In this document: positions 46,025 through 54,755 of the stretch, piece after piece
Layout: every line of letters starts with the position of its first letter
How positions within the stretch are numbered: position 1 is the first letter of the stretch
Source of the DNA: Janthinobacterium sp. TB1-E2
GTDB lineage: Bacteria; Pseudomonadota; Gammaproteobacteria; Burkholderiales; Burkholderiaceae_D
DNA: 64,000 nt
Direction: 5' to 3'
Assembly (NCBI RefSeq): GCF_036885605.1
Contig: NZ_CP142523.1
Location: 620,001 to 684,000, forward strand
Position numbers and translations under genes: made by a program
Notes under the pieces: generated by a model
The model's input: only the letters and a program-made list of their open reading frames with translations
Told to the model about the DNA's origin: nothing
Databases searched by the model: none

Positions 46025-46096
46025 TCTCGCTAAAGCGTCGCAGGCAAAATCCTCTTTACTGCGACAGAACATTCACATAGTAAACAGGAGCTTGCA

Positions 46097-47263
46097 ATGT
46101 CAAACGACTATCTCTTCACTTCCGAATCCGTTTCGGAAGGCCATCCCGACAAGGTTGCCGATCAAATTTCCGACGCCATCCTTGACGCCATCCTGACCCA
46201 GGATCCAGCCGCCCGCGTGGCGGCCGAAACCCTGTGCAACACGGGTCTGGTGGTGCTGGCTGGCGAGATCACCACTCACGCCAATGTGGATTATATTCAA
46301 GTTGCGCGCGAAACCATCAAACGCATCGGCTACGACAACACGGAATACGGCATCGACTACAAGGGTTGCGCCGTGCTGGTGGCCTATGACAAGCAGTCGC
46401 CCGACATCGCGCAAGGCGTTGATGAAGGCGCGGGCATTGATCTGGATCAAGGCGCTGGCGATCAGGGCCTGATGTTCGGCTACGCCTGCGATGAAACGGC
46501 CGAGCTGATGCCCGCCGCCATCCACTACGCACACCGCCTCGTCGAGCGCCAGTCGCAGCTGCGCAAGGATGGCCGTTTGCCATGGCTGCGTCCGGATGCG
46601 AAATCGCAAGTGACCCTGCGCTACGTCGATGGCCGCCCCGTTGGCGTGCACACTGTCGTGCTGTCGACCCAGCATGCGCCGGAAATCTCGCACAAGCAGA
46701 TCGAAGAAGCCGTCATCGAAGAAATCATCAAGCCTATCCTGCCGCGCGAATGGCTGACGGAGACCAAATTCCTCGTCAACCCGACGGGCCGTTTCGTCAT
46801 CGGCGGTCCGCAAGGCGATTGCGGTTTGACCGGCCGCAAGATCATCGTCGACACCTACGGTGGCGCAGCCCCGCACGGCGGCGGCGCGTTCTCGGGCAAG
46901 GACCCATCCAAAGTCGACCGTTCGGCAGCCTACGCGGCCCGTTACGTGGCGAAAAACATCGTCGCGGCCGGCCTGGCGCGCCAGTGCCAGGTGCAGGTCA
47001 GCTACGCCATCGGCGTGGCCAAGCCGATCAACATCACCGTCTACACGGAAGGCACGGGCGTGATTCCCGACGCGGAAATCGCCAAGCTGGTGCTGGCGCA
47101 CTTCGATTTGCGTCCAAAAGGCATCGTGCAAATGCTCGACCTGCTGCGCCCGATCTACCAGAAGAGCGCCGCCTACGGCCATTTCGGCCGCGAAGAGCCG
47201 GAATTCACGTGGGAACGCACGGACAAGGTCGCCCTGCTGCGCGACGCTGCCGGCCTGAAGTAA
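46097..47263 (+). CDS. metK: S-adenosylmethionine synthetase
   Basis: A 388-residue enzyme that makes S-adenosylmethionine from methionine and ATP. Signature parts are [18 protein letters not shown], the metal-binding [15 protein letters not shown] and the P-loop-like [19 protein letters not shown]. An AGGAG lies six bases before the ATG. It is the first gene of the methyl-cycle cluster and has its own terminator. Confidence 0.98.
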   Translation: MSNDYLFTSESVSEGHPDKVADQISDAILDAILTQDPAARVAAETLCNTGLVVLAGEITTHANVDYIQVARETIKRIGYDNTEYGIDYKGCAVLVAYDKQSPDIAQGVDEGAGIDLDQGAGDQGLMFGYACDETAELMPAAIHYAHRLVERQSQLRKDGRLPWLRPDAKSQVTLRYVDGRPVGVHTVVLSTQHAPEISHKQIEEAVIEEIIKPILPREWLTETKFLVNPTGRFVIGGPQGDCGLTGRKIIVDTYGGAAPHGGGAFSGKDPSKVDRSAAYAARYVAKNIVAAGLARQCQVQVSYAIGVAKPINITVYTEGTGVIPDAEIAKLVLAHFDLRPKGIVQMLDLLRPIYQKSAAYGHFGREEPEFTWERTDKVALLRDAAGLK

Positions 47264-47281
47264 TCTAGTCAGACTTGCAAG

Positions 47282-47319
47282 AAAAGCGCCCCGGCCATCT
47301 GGTCGTGGGCGCTTTTTTT
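47282..47319 (+). terminator. metK terminator
   Basis: AAAAGCGCCC pairs with GGGCGCTTTT around a partly paired loop, and the stem ends in a T-run. It lies 19 bases after the metK stop, upstream of the ahcY riboswitch. Confidence 0.85.
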
Positions 47320-47378
47320 ATGTGTTGTTACATGGCAATGTATGGCGAACAAGCTGGCGCGGCAGCCTTGACAATGTT

Positions 47379-47384
47379 AAAATC
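47379..47384 (+). promoter_or_regulatory. Possible -10 element of ahcY
   Basis: TAAAAT lies six to seven bases before the first base of the riboswitch aptamer, so transcription would begin right at its 5' edge. No good -35 was found at the standard distance. Confidence 0.4.
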
Positions 47385-47388
47385 CCCC

Positions 47389-47452
47389 GTCCGAGGAGCG
47401 TTGCGACGAAGAAATTCGCCAGGCTCGGAATATCCTGCAACTGCGCTCACGT
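47389..47452 (+). ncRNA. SAH riboswitch upstream of ahcY
   Basis: The leader matches the S-adenosylhomocysteine riboswitch: CCGAG (47391-47395) pairs with CTCGG (47424-47428) as P1. The conserved CGAGGAGCGTTGCGACG and CCAGGCTCGG blocks are present. GAGCG (47396-47400) pairs with CGCTC (47444-47448) for the outer helix. The known class activates SAH hydrolase genes when SAH accumulates, and here it stands directly before ahcY. The AAAGGAGG ribosome binding site follows 15 bases later, which suggests control of translation or of ribosome-site access. Confidence 0.92.
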
Positions 47453-47479
47453 ACCTTTTTCAACTGAAAGGAGGGCGTG

Positions 47480-48904
47480 ATGAACGCCGTACTCAAATCG
47501 CAACACGACTACACCATCGCCGATATCACCTTGGCCGCATGGGGCGACAAAGAAATCAAGATTGCTGAAACGGAAATGCCTGGCCTGATGGCCATCCGCG
47601 AAGAATTCGCGGCAGCGCAGCCTCTGAAAGGCGCGCGCATCACCGGTTCCATCCACATGACCATCCAGACCGCCGTGCTGATCCAGACCTTGGAAGCACT
47701 GGGCGCGCAAGTGCGTTGGGCATCGTGCAACATTTACTCCACGCAAGATCACGCCGCTGCCGCCATCGCTGCCGCCGGCACGCCTGTGTTCGCCGTCAAG
47801 GGCGAGTCGCTCGACGACTACTGGGAATACACGCACCGCATCTTCGAATGGCCGAACGTGGACGGCAAGGCTGTCTACTCGAACATGATCCTCGACGATG
47901 GCGGCGATGCCACCCTGCTGCTGCACCTGGGCGTGCGCGCGGAAACCGACCTGTCGGTGCTGGCCAACCCCGGTTCGGACGAAGAAATCTGCCTGTTCAA
48001 TTCGATCAAGAAGCACTTGCTGGCCGACCCGACCTGGTATTCGAAGCGTTTGCCGGAAATCCTCGGCGTGACGGAAGAAACGACGACCGGCGTGCACCGT
48101 CTGTATCAGATGCACAAGGAAGGCAAGCTGGCATTCCCTGCGATCAACGTGAACGATTCCGTCACGAAATCGAAATTCGACAACCTGTATGGCTGCCGCG
48201 AATCCCTGGTCGACGGCATCAAGCGCGCCACCGACGTAATGATCGCCGGTAAAGTGGCCGTTATCGCCGGTTACGGTGATGTCGGCAAGGGTTCGGCCCA
48301 AGCCATGCGCGCCCTGTCGGCGCAAGTATGGGTGACGGAAGTCGATCCGATCTGCGCACTGCAGGCGGCGATGGAAGGCTACCGCGTCGTGACCATGGAT
48401 TACGCCTGCGAACACGGCGACATCTTTGTCACCTGCACGGGCAACTATCACATCCTCACGCACGATCACCTGACGCGCATGAAAGACCAGGCCATCGTCT
48501 GCAACATTGGTCACTTCGACAATGAAATCGACGTCGCTTCGCTGAAGCAATACGAGTGGGAAAACATCAAGCCGCAAGTCGACCACATCATCTTCCCGTC
48601 GGGCCGCCGCATCATCCTGCTGGCCGAAGGCCGCCTGGTCAACCTCGGTTGCGGCACGGGCCACCCGTCGTACGTGATGAGCTCGTCGTTCGCCAACCAG
48701 ACGATCGCTCAGATCGAACTGTACGCGAACACGGCCAACTATCCGGTCGGCGTGTACACCCTGCCAAAACACCTGGACGAAAAAGTCGCCCGTTTGCAAC
48801 TCAAAAAGTTGAATGCGCAGCTGACGGAACTGACGCAAGAGCAAGCCGACTACATTGGCGTGCGCACGGAAGGTCCTTATAAACCAGAGCACTACCGTTA
48901 TTAA
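47480..48904 (+). CDS. ahcY: S-adenosylhomocysteine hydrolase
   Basis: A 474-residue NAD-dependent enzyme that cleaves SAH to homocysteine and adenosine, removing the inhibitor of methyltransferases. The Rossmann motif [20 protein letters not shown] lies in the centre. [20 protein letters not shown] contains the catalytic Lys/Asp region, and the C-terminus is KPEHYRY. The ATG at 47480 is chosen because AAAGGAGG stands five bases upstream; a GTG just before it is also in frame. Length is typical of the proteobacterial form. Confidence 0.98.
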   Translation: MNAVLKSQHDYTIADITLAAWGDKEIKIAETEMPGLMAIREEFAAAQPLKGARITGSIHMTIQTAVLIQTLEALGAQVRWASCNIYSTQDHAAAAIAAAGTPVFAVKGESLDDYWEYTHRIFEWPNVDGKAVYSNMILDDGGDATLLLHLGVRAETDLSVLANPGSDEEICLFNSIKKHLLADPTWYSKRLPEILGVTEETTTGVHRLYQMHKEGKLAFPAINVNDSVTKSKFDNLYGCRESLVDGIKRATDVMIAGKVAVIAGYGDVGKGSAQAMRALSAQVWVTEVDPICALQAAMEGYRVVTMDYACEHGDIFVTCTGNYHILTHDHLTRMKDQAIVCNIGHFDNEIDVASLKQYEWENIKPQVDHIIFPSGRRIILLAEGRLVNLGCGTGHPSYVMSSSFANQTIAQIELYANTANYPVGVYTLPKHLDEKVARLQLKKLNAQLTELTQEQADYIGVRTEGPYKPEHYRY

Positions 48905-48908
48905 GATG

Positions 48909-49026
48909 GTTGCCTCATGAACCTACTGCGCGGCGCGGGGCGCGGCCGGCGATGCTCACTGTGCTAAAGCACAGCTGCGCTTCTCGGCCACGCCGCGCAT
49001 CCGCTCGCTACGGTTCCTGAGGCAAC
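48909..49026. repeat. 118-base nested-hairpin element downstream of ahcY
   Basis: The ends GTTGCCTCA and TGAGGCAAC are exact reverse complements (48909-48917 and 49018-49026). Inside, AACC/GGTT, GCGCGGCG/CGCCGCGC (48928-48935 with 48991-48998), GGCCG/CGGCC (48944-48948 with 48985-48989) and CTGTGC/GCACAG (48959-48964 with 48969-48974) nest in order. The whole would fold as one long rod. It starts five bases after the ahcY stop. It could be a repetitive palindromic element, a small RNA or a terminator-like structure without a T-run. Confidence 0.65.
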
Positions 49027-49092
49027 AAGACTGATCGGTATATCTTTTGTGCCGGCTGTTGCCGGCCTGACTTTCTTTGACAGGCTAGAGAA

Positions 49093-49449
49093 ATGCGCTT
49101 GCTACTGATTTGGTTTATCAATGCGGCAGCCCTGTTTGCCGTCCCCTACCTGATGCACTCGGTGACGATGAGCAGCGGCTGGACCGCGCTGCTGGCCGCT
49201 GCCGTGCTGGGGCTGGTCAATGCGCTGATCCGTCCTTTGCTGATCCTGCTGACCCTGCCCGTGACGTTCTTGTCGCTGGGCCTGTTCATTTTCATCATCA
49301 ACGGCTTCATGTTCTGGCTGGTGGCGCAGGTGATCGATGGTTTCCATGTCGCCAGTTTCTGGTCGGCCGTGGGTGGTGCATTGCTGTACAGCGTCATTTC
49401 CTGGGCCCTGTCGACCTTACTTTTGAGTAATGACGATGGAAAAGCATAA
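49093..49449 (+). CDS. Phage_holin_4_2 (PF04020) family membrane protein
   Basis: A 118-residue protein with four hydrophobic segments (about residues 3-20, 28-50, 55-78, 88-110). The NALIRPLLILLTLPVTFLSLGLF core and the ING-x-MFWLVA block mark the PF04020 family (YvlD-like). Despite the name, these are chromosomal inner-membrane proteins of unknown role, not phage lysis proteins. Its 3' end overlaps metF. Confidence 0.85.
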   Translation: MRLLLIWFINAAALFAVPYLMHSVTMSSGWTALLAAAVLGLVNALIRPLLILLTLPVTFLSLGLFIFIINGFMFWLVAQVIDGFHVASFWSAVGGALLYSVISWALSTLLLSNDDGKA

Positions 49450-50266
49450 TTTCAGTATTGAGTTTTTCCCGCCGAAAACCCCGGAAGGGGCGGAAAAGCT
49501 GCGCGCCACGCGGGTCAAGTTGTCTGAATTGCACCCGAAGTATTTCTCGGTGACGTTTGGCGCTGGCGGCACCACGCAGCAGGGTACCCTGGACACCGTG
49601 CGCGAGATCCTGGCGGCCGGCGAACAGGCCGCACCGCATCTGTCGTGCGTCGGCGGTTCGCGCGAATCGATCCGCGCCGTACTGACCGACTTCAAGGCGG
49701 CCGGCGTGAAGCGTATCGTGGCTTTGCGCGGCGATTTGCCCAGCGGCTATGGCGCTTCGGGCGAGTTCCGCTACGCCAACGAGCTGGTGGAATTCATCCG
49801 CGCCGAGACGGGCGACCATTTCCATATCGAAGTGGCCGCCTATCCGGAAGTGCACCCGCAAGCCCGTTCGCCGCAGGACGACCTGAACGCGTTCGCGCGC
49901 AAGGTGCAGGCTGGCGCGAATGCGGCCATCACCCAGTACTTCTACAATGCCGACGCATATTTCCAGTTTGTCGAGCAGACACAGAAGATGGGCATCAACG
50001 TGCCCATCGTGGCCGGCATCATGCCGATCACGAACTACACGCAGCTGATGCGCTTTTCGGACATGTGCGGCGCGGAAATTCCACGCTGGGTGCGTCTGAA
50101 ACTGGCCAGCTTCGGCGACGACAGCGCGTCCATCAAGGCCTTCGGCCTGGACGTGGTGACGGGCTTGTGCGAACGTTTGCTGGAAGGCGGGGCACCAGGC
50201 TTGCATTTCTATAGCATGAACCAGGCGGCGCCCACGACCGCACTGTGGCAGCGTTTGGTGAAATAA
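49436..50266 (+). CDS. metF: Methylenetetrahydrofolate reductase
   Basis: A 276-residue FAD enzyme that makes 5-methyl-THF for methionine synthesis. Typical parts are NFSIEFFPPKTPEGAEKLR, VTFGAGGTTQQGT, LRGDLP and ITQYFYNADAYFQF. The ATG at 49436 is preferred because GAG lies eight bases before it; the ATG at 49430 is too close. It overlaps the PF04020 gene, so the two are co-transcribed. It completes the local methyl cycle with metK and ahcY. Confidence 0.96.
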   Translation: MEKHNFSIEFFPPKTPEGAEKLRATRVKLSELHPKYFSVTFGAGGTTQQGTLDTVREILAAGEQAAPHLSCVGGSRESIRAVLTDFKAAGVKRIVALRGDLPSGYGASGEFRYANELVEFIRAETGDHFHIEVAAYPEVHPQARSPQDDLNAFARKVQAGANAAITQYFYNADAYFQFVEQTQKMGINVPIVAGIMPITNYTQLMRFSDMCGAEIPRWVRLKLASFGDDSASIKAFGLDVVTGLCERLLEGGAPGLHFYSMNQAAPTTALWQRLVK

Positions 50267-50280
50267 ACCGTCCTGACTCG

Positions 50281-50880
50281 TCAGTACAGGTCGCCCTCGG
50301 TTACGATGTGATCGAGGGCGATGTCGTATTCGCCGTTGGGAAAGCTGGCCGCCAGGCAGGCATAGGCGATACCGAGCGTGCGCGGACGCGGCACGGCCGC
50401 CAGGGTGCGGTCGTAATAGCCGCCGCCATAGCCGAGCCGGTACCGTTGCTCATTAAAACCCAGGCAGGGCACGAGCAGGGTGGCGGGCGCCGGGCGCAGT
50501 CGCAGCCGGGCCGGCACGGCCACGCCCATGCCATCCTTGACCATGGGTTCGCCCGGCGTCCAGGCGGAAAAGGCCAGCGGCGCATGTTTTTCCAGCACCA
50601 CGGGCAGACTGAGCGCCACGCCGCGCGCGGCCAGCTGCGCATACGCACCGTGCAAGTCCGGCTCGCCATGCAGGGGCCAGTACACGCCCAGTTCCTTGAC
50701 GTTTTCCTGTGCGCACCAGTCCAGCAGGCGCTGCGCGATGGCCGCATCCCACGTTACTCGCGTGGCGTCGGGCAAGGCGCGCCGGGCCGCCAGCAAGGCT
50801 TTGCGCAAGCCGGCTTTTTCCTGTGGCGCAATGGGTGGCCGTGTAGCCGGATCGCATGTTATTCTAGGGTCGCTATTCAT
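50281..50880 (-). CDS. 5-formyltetrahydrofolate cyclo-ligase
   Basis: A 199-residue enzyme that converts 5-formyl-THF to methenyl-THF with ATP. The basic N-terminal ATP-binding part is KAGLRKALLAARRALP. The signature FNEQRYRLGYGGGYYDRTLA with the Gly/Tyr loop is near the C-terminus. It is convergent with metF; its folate role fits that neighbour. It is divergent from the transglycosylase gene. Confidence 0.95.
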   Translation of the reverse strand: MNSDPRITCDPATRPPIAPQEKAGLRKALLAARRALPDATRVTWDAAIAQRLLDWCAQENVKELGVYWPLHGEPDLHGAYAQLAARGVALSLPVVLEKHAPLAFSAWTPGEPMVKDGMGVAVPARLRLRPAPATLLVPCLGFNEQRYRLGYGGGYYDRTLAAVPRPRTLGIAYACLAASFPNGEYDIALDHIVTEGDLY

Positions 50881-50912
50881 ATCACCATCAAGTTAAGATT
50901 GAGAGTCGTACA

Positions 50913-52901
50913 TTGATTTCCCCACTGAAATGGATTGCCGGCACGATGCTGTGTGTTGCATCGGCCTTGTCTCCCCTGGCCGCCCTGGCCCAGGTTTCCA
51001 CTACCGTATCCCCTGCCGCCCCCGACACGCGCAGCGAGGACGATGCCTTCCTCTTGCTGCGCGACGCCGCGCGCAAGGATGACGTCGAAAAAGCCGACTT
51101 TTATGCGGGGCGCCTGACGAATTACCAGATTCCATCGTATGTTGACTATTATCGGCTGAAACCGCGCATCAAACTGCTGACCGAGGCGCAATTTCGCGAT
51201 TACCTGAACCGCTACAAGGGCAGCGCCATCGCCGACCGTTTCCGCAACGACTGGCTGCTGGAACTGGGCCGCAAGCGCGACTGGGTCGTGTTCGATGAAC
51301 AATACCCGCAATTCGCCCTCGACGACGACACCCAGCTCAAGTGCTACGCGCTGATGTCGCGCGCGGCCAAGGGCCAGAACGTGGCGGCCGAGGCGCGCAA
51401 CCTGCTCGTCTCGCCGCCCGGCTATGGCGAAGCGTGCGGCAGCCTGATCGCGGCATTGGCGCAAAACGGCCAGTTCGACACGAACGACCTGTGGGCGCAG
51501 ATCCGCCTGGCGGGCCAGACCAACGCCACAGGCCCGGCGCGCCGCATCGCGCTGCTGCTGGGCGCGTCCGACGCGAAGATGGCGCAAGCGATCGACTTGC
51601 CGGCGCTGGTGCTGGCCAAGGGCGCGGGTCTAAGTCGCGCCGACCACGAGATGTATCTGGTGGCTGTCGGCCGCATGGCGAAAAGCACCTTGAAGCTGGG
51701 CGTCGTCGCCCTGCAAAAGGCGAGTGCGCAGCTGACGCCGCAGGAACAGGCCATCGGCTGGGCCAGCCTGGCCCTGCAAGCGTCGTATTCGCTGGCGCCG
51801 GAAGCGTTCGAGTATTGGCAAAAAACCAATGGCGCGCCATTGACCCTGGAACAGATGCAGTGGAAGGCGCGTATCGCCTTGCGTGAAGGCAACTGGCCCG
51901 TGGTTAAGGCGTCCATCCAGGCCATGCCGGCGTCCTTGCGCGCCGATCCTACCTGGGTCTACTGGCTGGCGCGCGCGCAGCAGGCGGAAACGCCGGGCCG
52001 CCAGAACGCGCAGGCGGACGCCCTGTACCGCACGATTGCCGATCAATCGAATTTCTATGGCTTGCTGGCCAATGAAGAGCTGGGCAACCACCTGGTGCTG
52101 CCGCCGCCTGGCCAGCCCATCACGCCGGCGGAAATCGCCGCCATGGCCGCCAATCCGGGTTTGCAGCGCGCCTTGAAATTTTTCAACATGCGCTTGCGCT
52201 TCGAAGGCACGCGCGAGTGGAACTGGGAATTGCGTTCGATGACGGACCGCCAGCATCTGGCGGCTGCGGAATTTGCGCGCCAGAACAATGTGCTCGACCG
52301 CATGGTCAACACCTCGGACCGCACGCGCCTGGAAGTGGACTATACGCAGCGTTATCCGACACCGCACGACGACGTCATGCATCCGGCCACGCAAACCCTG
52401 GGTCTCGACAAAGCGTGGGTGTACGGCCTGATCCGCCAGGAATCGCGCTTCATCATGGATGCGCAGTCGCACGTGGGCGCATCCGGCCTGATGCAGGTGA
52501 TGCCGTCGACGGCCCGTTATGTGGCCAAGAAGATCGGTTTGACGGATTTCGTCACGGAAACCTTGAGCGATGTGCGCACCAACGTCTTGCTGGGCACGAA
52601 TTACCTGAATATGGTGCTTGGCGGCCTGGACGGTTCGCAAGTGCTGGCCAGTGCCGCCTACAACGCGGGGCCGGGGCGCTTGCGCATCTGGCGCGCCACC
52701 ATGACGCGTCCGCTGGAAGGCGCCGTCTTTGCCGAGATCATTCCGTACACGGAAACGCGCGGCTACGTGAAAAACGTGATGGCCAACGCCACCTATTACG
52801 CGGCCCTGTTCGAGAAGAGCCCGCAATCGCTGAAAGCGCGCCTGGGTACCGTCGGCCCAAAAAACAGCGCCATCGCGGCCGACTTGCCATCATCCAACTA
52901 A
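50913..52901 (+). CDS. Soluble lytic murein transglycosylase (Slt70 type)
   Basis: A 662-residue periplasmic enzyme that cleaves peptidoglycan with formation of 1,6-anhydromuropeptides. The signal peptide is at residues 1-27 (cut near ALAQ). The long superhelical U and L domains are followed by the C-terminal SLT domain (about residues 495-640). This domain has the catalytic Glu in GLIRQESRF, GASGLMQVMPSTARYVA and AAYNAGPGRL. The start is a TTG at 50913, which gives the signal peptide its basic residue; the first ATG (50946) would remove it. Confidence 0.94.
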   Translation: MISPLKWIAGTMLCVASALSPLAALAQVSTTVSPAAPDTRSEDDAFLLLRDAARKDDVEKADFYAGRLTNYQIPSYVDYYRLKPRIKLLTEAQFRDYLNRYKGSAIADRFRNDWLLELGRKRDWVVFDEQYPQFALDDDTQLKCYALMSRAAKGQNVAAEARNLLVSPPGYGEACGSLIAALAQNGQFDTNDLWAQIRLAGQTNATGPARRIALLLGASDAKMAQAIDLPALVLAKGAGLSRADHEMYLVAVGRMAKSTLKLGVVALQKASAQLTPQEQAIGWASLALQASYSLAPEAFEYWQKTNGAPLTLEQMQWKARIALREGNWPVVKASIQAMPASLRADPTWVYWLARAQQAETPGRQNAQADALYRTIADQSNFYGLLANEELGNHLVLPPPGQPITPAEIAAMAANPGLQRALKFFNMRLRFEGTREWNWELRSMTDRQHLAAAEFARQNNVLDRMVNTSDRTRLEVDYTQRYPTPHDDVMHPATQTLGLDKAWVYGLIRQESRFIMDAQSHVGASGLMQVMPSTARYVAKKIGLTDFVTETLSDVRTNVLLGTNYLNMVLGGLDGSQVLASAAYNAGPGRLRIWRATMTRPLEGAVFAEIIPYTETRGYVKNVMANATYYAALFEKSPQSLKARLGTVGPKNSAIAADLPSSN

Positions 52902-52913
52902 AGATAGCCGACC

Positions 52914-53630
52914 ATGCAAACGACCATCCTTGATCCCAGCCTGACGCAAACCCTGGCCGCCGCGCGCGAGCCAGGTTTGACCCTCATCATCGGCAACAAG
53001 AATTATTCATCGTGGTCGATGCGCCCGTGGGTGGCCATGACGGCGTTCGGCATTCCATTCCAGGAAGTGCGCGTGCTGCTCGACCAGAGCGACACGGCCA
53101 CCAAAATTGCCGAGTATTCGGCCTGCGGCCGGGTTCCCGTGCTGCTGGCGGGCGAGATCACGATCTGGGACAGCCTGGCCATCTGCGAATACCTGGCCGA
53201 GCAGTTCCCTGACAAACACATGTGGCCGCAAGACGTGGCCGCGCGCGCCATGGCGCGCTGTGTCTGCGCGGAAATGCATTCCGGCTTCACGGGCTTGCGC
53301 ACGGACATGTCGATGAATATCAAGGCCAAGTTGCCGGGACGTGGCCGCACGGCTGCCGCGCAGGCGGACATCGGCCGCATCAGCGAAATATGGGAAGAGT
53401 GTTTATCGCGCTTTGGCCACCACCAGTTCCTGTTCGGCGACTTTTCCATCGCCGATGCGTATTTCGCGCCCGTCGTCATGCGTTTCCGCACGTATGGCGT
53501 GAGCCTGGCGCCGGCGCTGAACGCGTATTGCGAGCGCGTGCAGGCGCACCCGGCCGTGGCCCGCTGGATCGCGGAAGCGCTGGCGGAAACGGAAACGGCG
53601 CCCAAGCACGATGCGGAACTGCCTGATTAA
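52914..53630 (+). CDS. Glutathione S-transferase family protein
   Basis: A 238-residue protein. The thioredoxin-like N-terminal domain has GNKNYSSWSMRPWVAM, with a Ser at the expected catalytic place, then GRVPVLLAGEITIWDSLAICEYLAEQFP. An all-helical C-terminal domain with FLFGDFSIADAYFAPV follows. The SSWSxRPW pattern marks the YfcF-like or zeta/beta-like branch. The substrate is unknown. It is 12 bases after the transglycosylase gene and 12 before cca. Confidence 0.88.
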   Translation: MQTTILDPSLTQTLAAAREPGLTLIIGNKNYSSWSMRPWVAMTAFGIPFQEVRVLLDQSDTATKIAEYSACGRVPVLLAGEITIWDSLAICEYLAEQFPDKHMWPQDVAARAMARCVCAEMHSGFTGLRTDMSMNIKAKLPGRGRTAAAQADIGRISEIWEECLSRFGHHQFLFGDFSIADAYFAPVVMRFRTYGVSLAPALNAYCERVQAHPAVARWIAEALAETETAPKHDAELPD

Positions 53631-53642
53631 GAAAAGAATGTG

Positions 53643-54755
53643 ATGAAGATATACACGGTCGGTGGCGCGGTGCGCGACCAACTGCTGGGCTTGCCCGTGA
53701 AAGACCACGACCACGTCGTCGTCGGCGCCACGCCGGAAGACATGCTGCGCCAGGGCTTCCGGCCCGTGGGCAAGGATTTTCCCGTCTTCCTGCACCCGAA
53801 GACGCAGGAAGAATACGCGCTGGCCCGCACGGAACGCAAGACTGCCCCCGGCTACCGGGGCTTTGTCTTCCACACGGCGCCCGACGTCACCCTGGAAGAT
53901 GACCTGGTGCGCCGTGATCTGACCATCAACGCCATCGCCCAGGCCGAGGACGGCACCCTGACCGACCCGTTCGGCGGCATTGACGATATTCAAAACAAAG
54001 TGTTTCGCCACGTCTCCGACGCGTTTGGCGAAGATCCCGTGCGCATCTTGCGCCTGGCCCGCTTTGCCGCCCGTTTCGATACTTTTACGGTGGCGCCCGC
54101 CACCATGGAACTGATGCGCCGGATGGTGGGCGATGGCGAAGTCGACGCCCTGGTGGCCGAGCGCGTGTGGCAGGAAGTGGCGAAAGGGTTGATGGAAGCG
54201 CGGCCGTCGCGCATGCTGACGGTGTTGCACGAGTGCGGCGCCCTGGCGCGCATCCTGCCGGAATTGGCAACCAACGACCATCTGCTGCGCGTGATCGACA
54301 GGGCGGCGGGCGCGGGCCACGCACTGTGCGTGCGCTTTGCCGTGCTGATGCTGGCCGTGCCGCTTGAGCAGATCAATGCGCTCAGCGAGCGCCTGCGCGT
54401 GCCCAACGATTGCCGCGAGCTGGCCGTGATGGCGGCGCGCGAGCAGGCTGCCGTTGCCGGTGCGCTGGCCTTGAGCGCCGAGGAACTGGTGCGCTTGTGC
54501 GAACGCTGCGACGGACTGCGCAAGCCGCAGCGCTTCGTGCAGATGCTGGACGCCATCGCCTGCGACGTGCAGGCCCAGAATCCGGCGTTCCCGCAGTCCG
54601 CCTGGCTGCAAGCCATGCTGGCGGCCGTGCGCGGCGTCGATGCGGGCGCGCTGGCACAAGCTTGCGCGCACGAACCGAAGCGCATTCCCGAGCTCATCCA
54701 TGCGGCGCGGGTCGAAGCCGTCACGAACGCGATCAGCGGCACGGAGCTGCCATGA
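53643..54755 (+). CDS. cca: CCA-adding enzyme without a functional HD domain
   Basis: A 370-residue tRNA nucleotidyltransferase that adds or repairs the 3' CCA. The head domain is intact: VGGAVRDQLLGL, the catalytic DHD in VKDHDHVVVG, RRDLTINAIA and EDPVRILRLARFAARF. Full-length relatives (about 410 residues) have an HD phosphohydrolase domain after this. Here the stretch runs from VRFAVLML straight to LSERLRVP, so the usual HDLGKG and the following H-x-GHE segment are missing. The CCA function should remain, but the 2',3'-cyclic phosphodiesterase and phosphatase activities should not. The ATG at 53643 follows a GTG. The stop overlaps the next gene (ATGA). Confidence 0.92.
   Translation: MKIYTVGGAVRDQLLGLPVKDHDHVVVGATPEDMLRQGFRPVGKDFPVFLHPKTQEEYALARTERKTAPGYRGFVFHTAPDVTLEDDLVRRDLTINAIAQAEDGTLTDPFGGIDDIQNKVFRHVSDAFGEDPVRILRLARFAARFDTFTVAPATMELMRRMVGDGEVDALVAERVWQEVAKGLMEARPSRMLTVLHECGALARILPELATNDHLLRVIDRAAGAGHALCVRFAVLMLAVPLEQINALSERLRVPNDCRELAVMAAREQAAVAGALALSAEELVRLCERCDGLRKPQRFVQMLDAIACDVQAQNPAFPQSAWLQAMLAAVRGVDAGALAQACAHEPKRIPELIHAARVEAVTNAISGTELP

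Noticed and set aside
47368..47373. TTGACA as a -35 box for ahcY
   Set aside because: A -10 at the normal distance would fall inside the riboswitch aptamer, where no -10-like hexamer exists.
49093..49449. Prophage remnant suggested by the holin family name
   Set aside because: PF04020 proteins are ordinary chromosomal membrane proteins, and no other phage gene is nearby.
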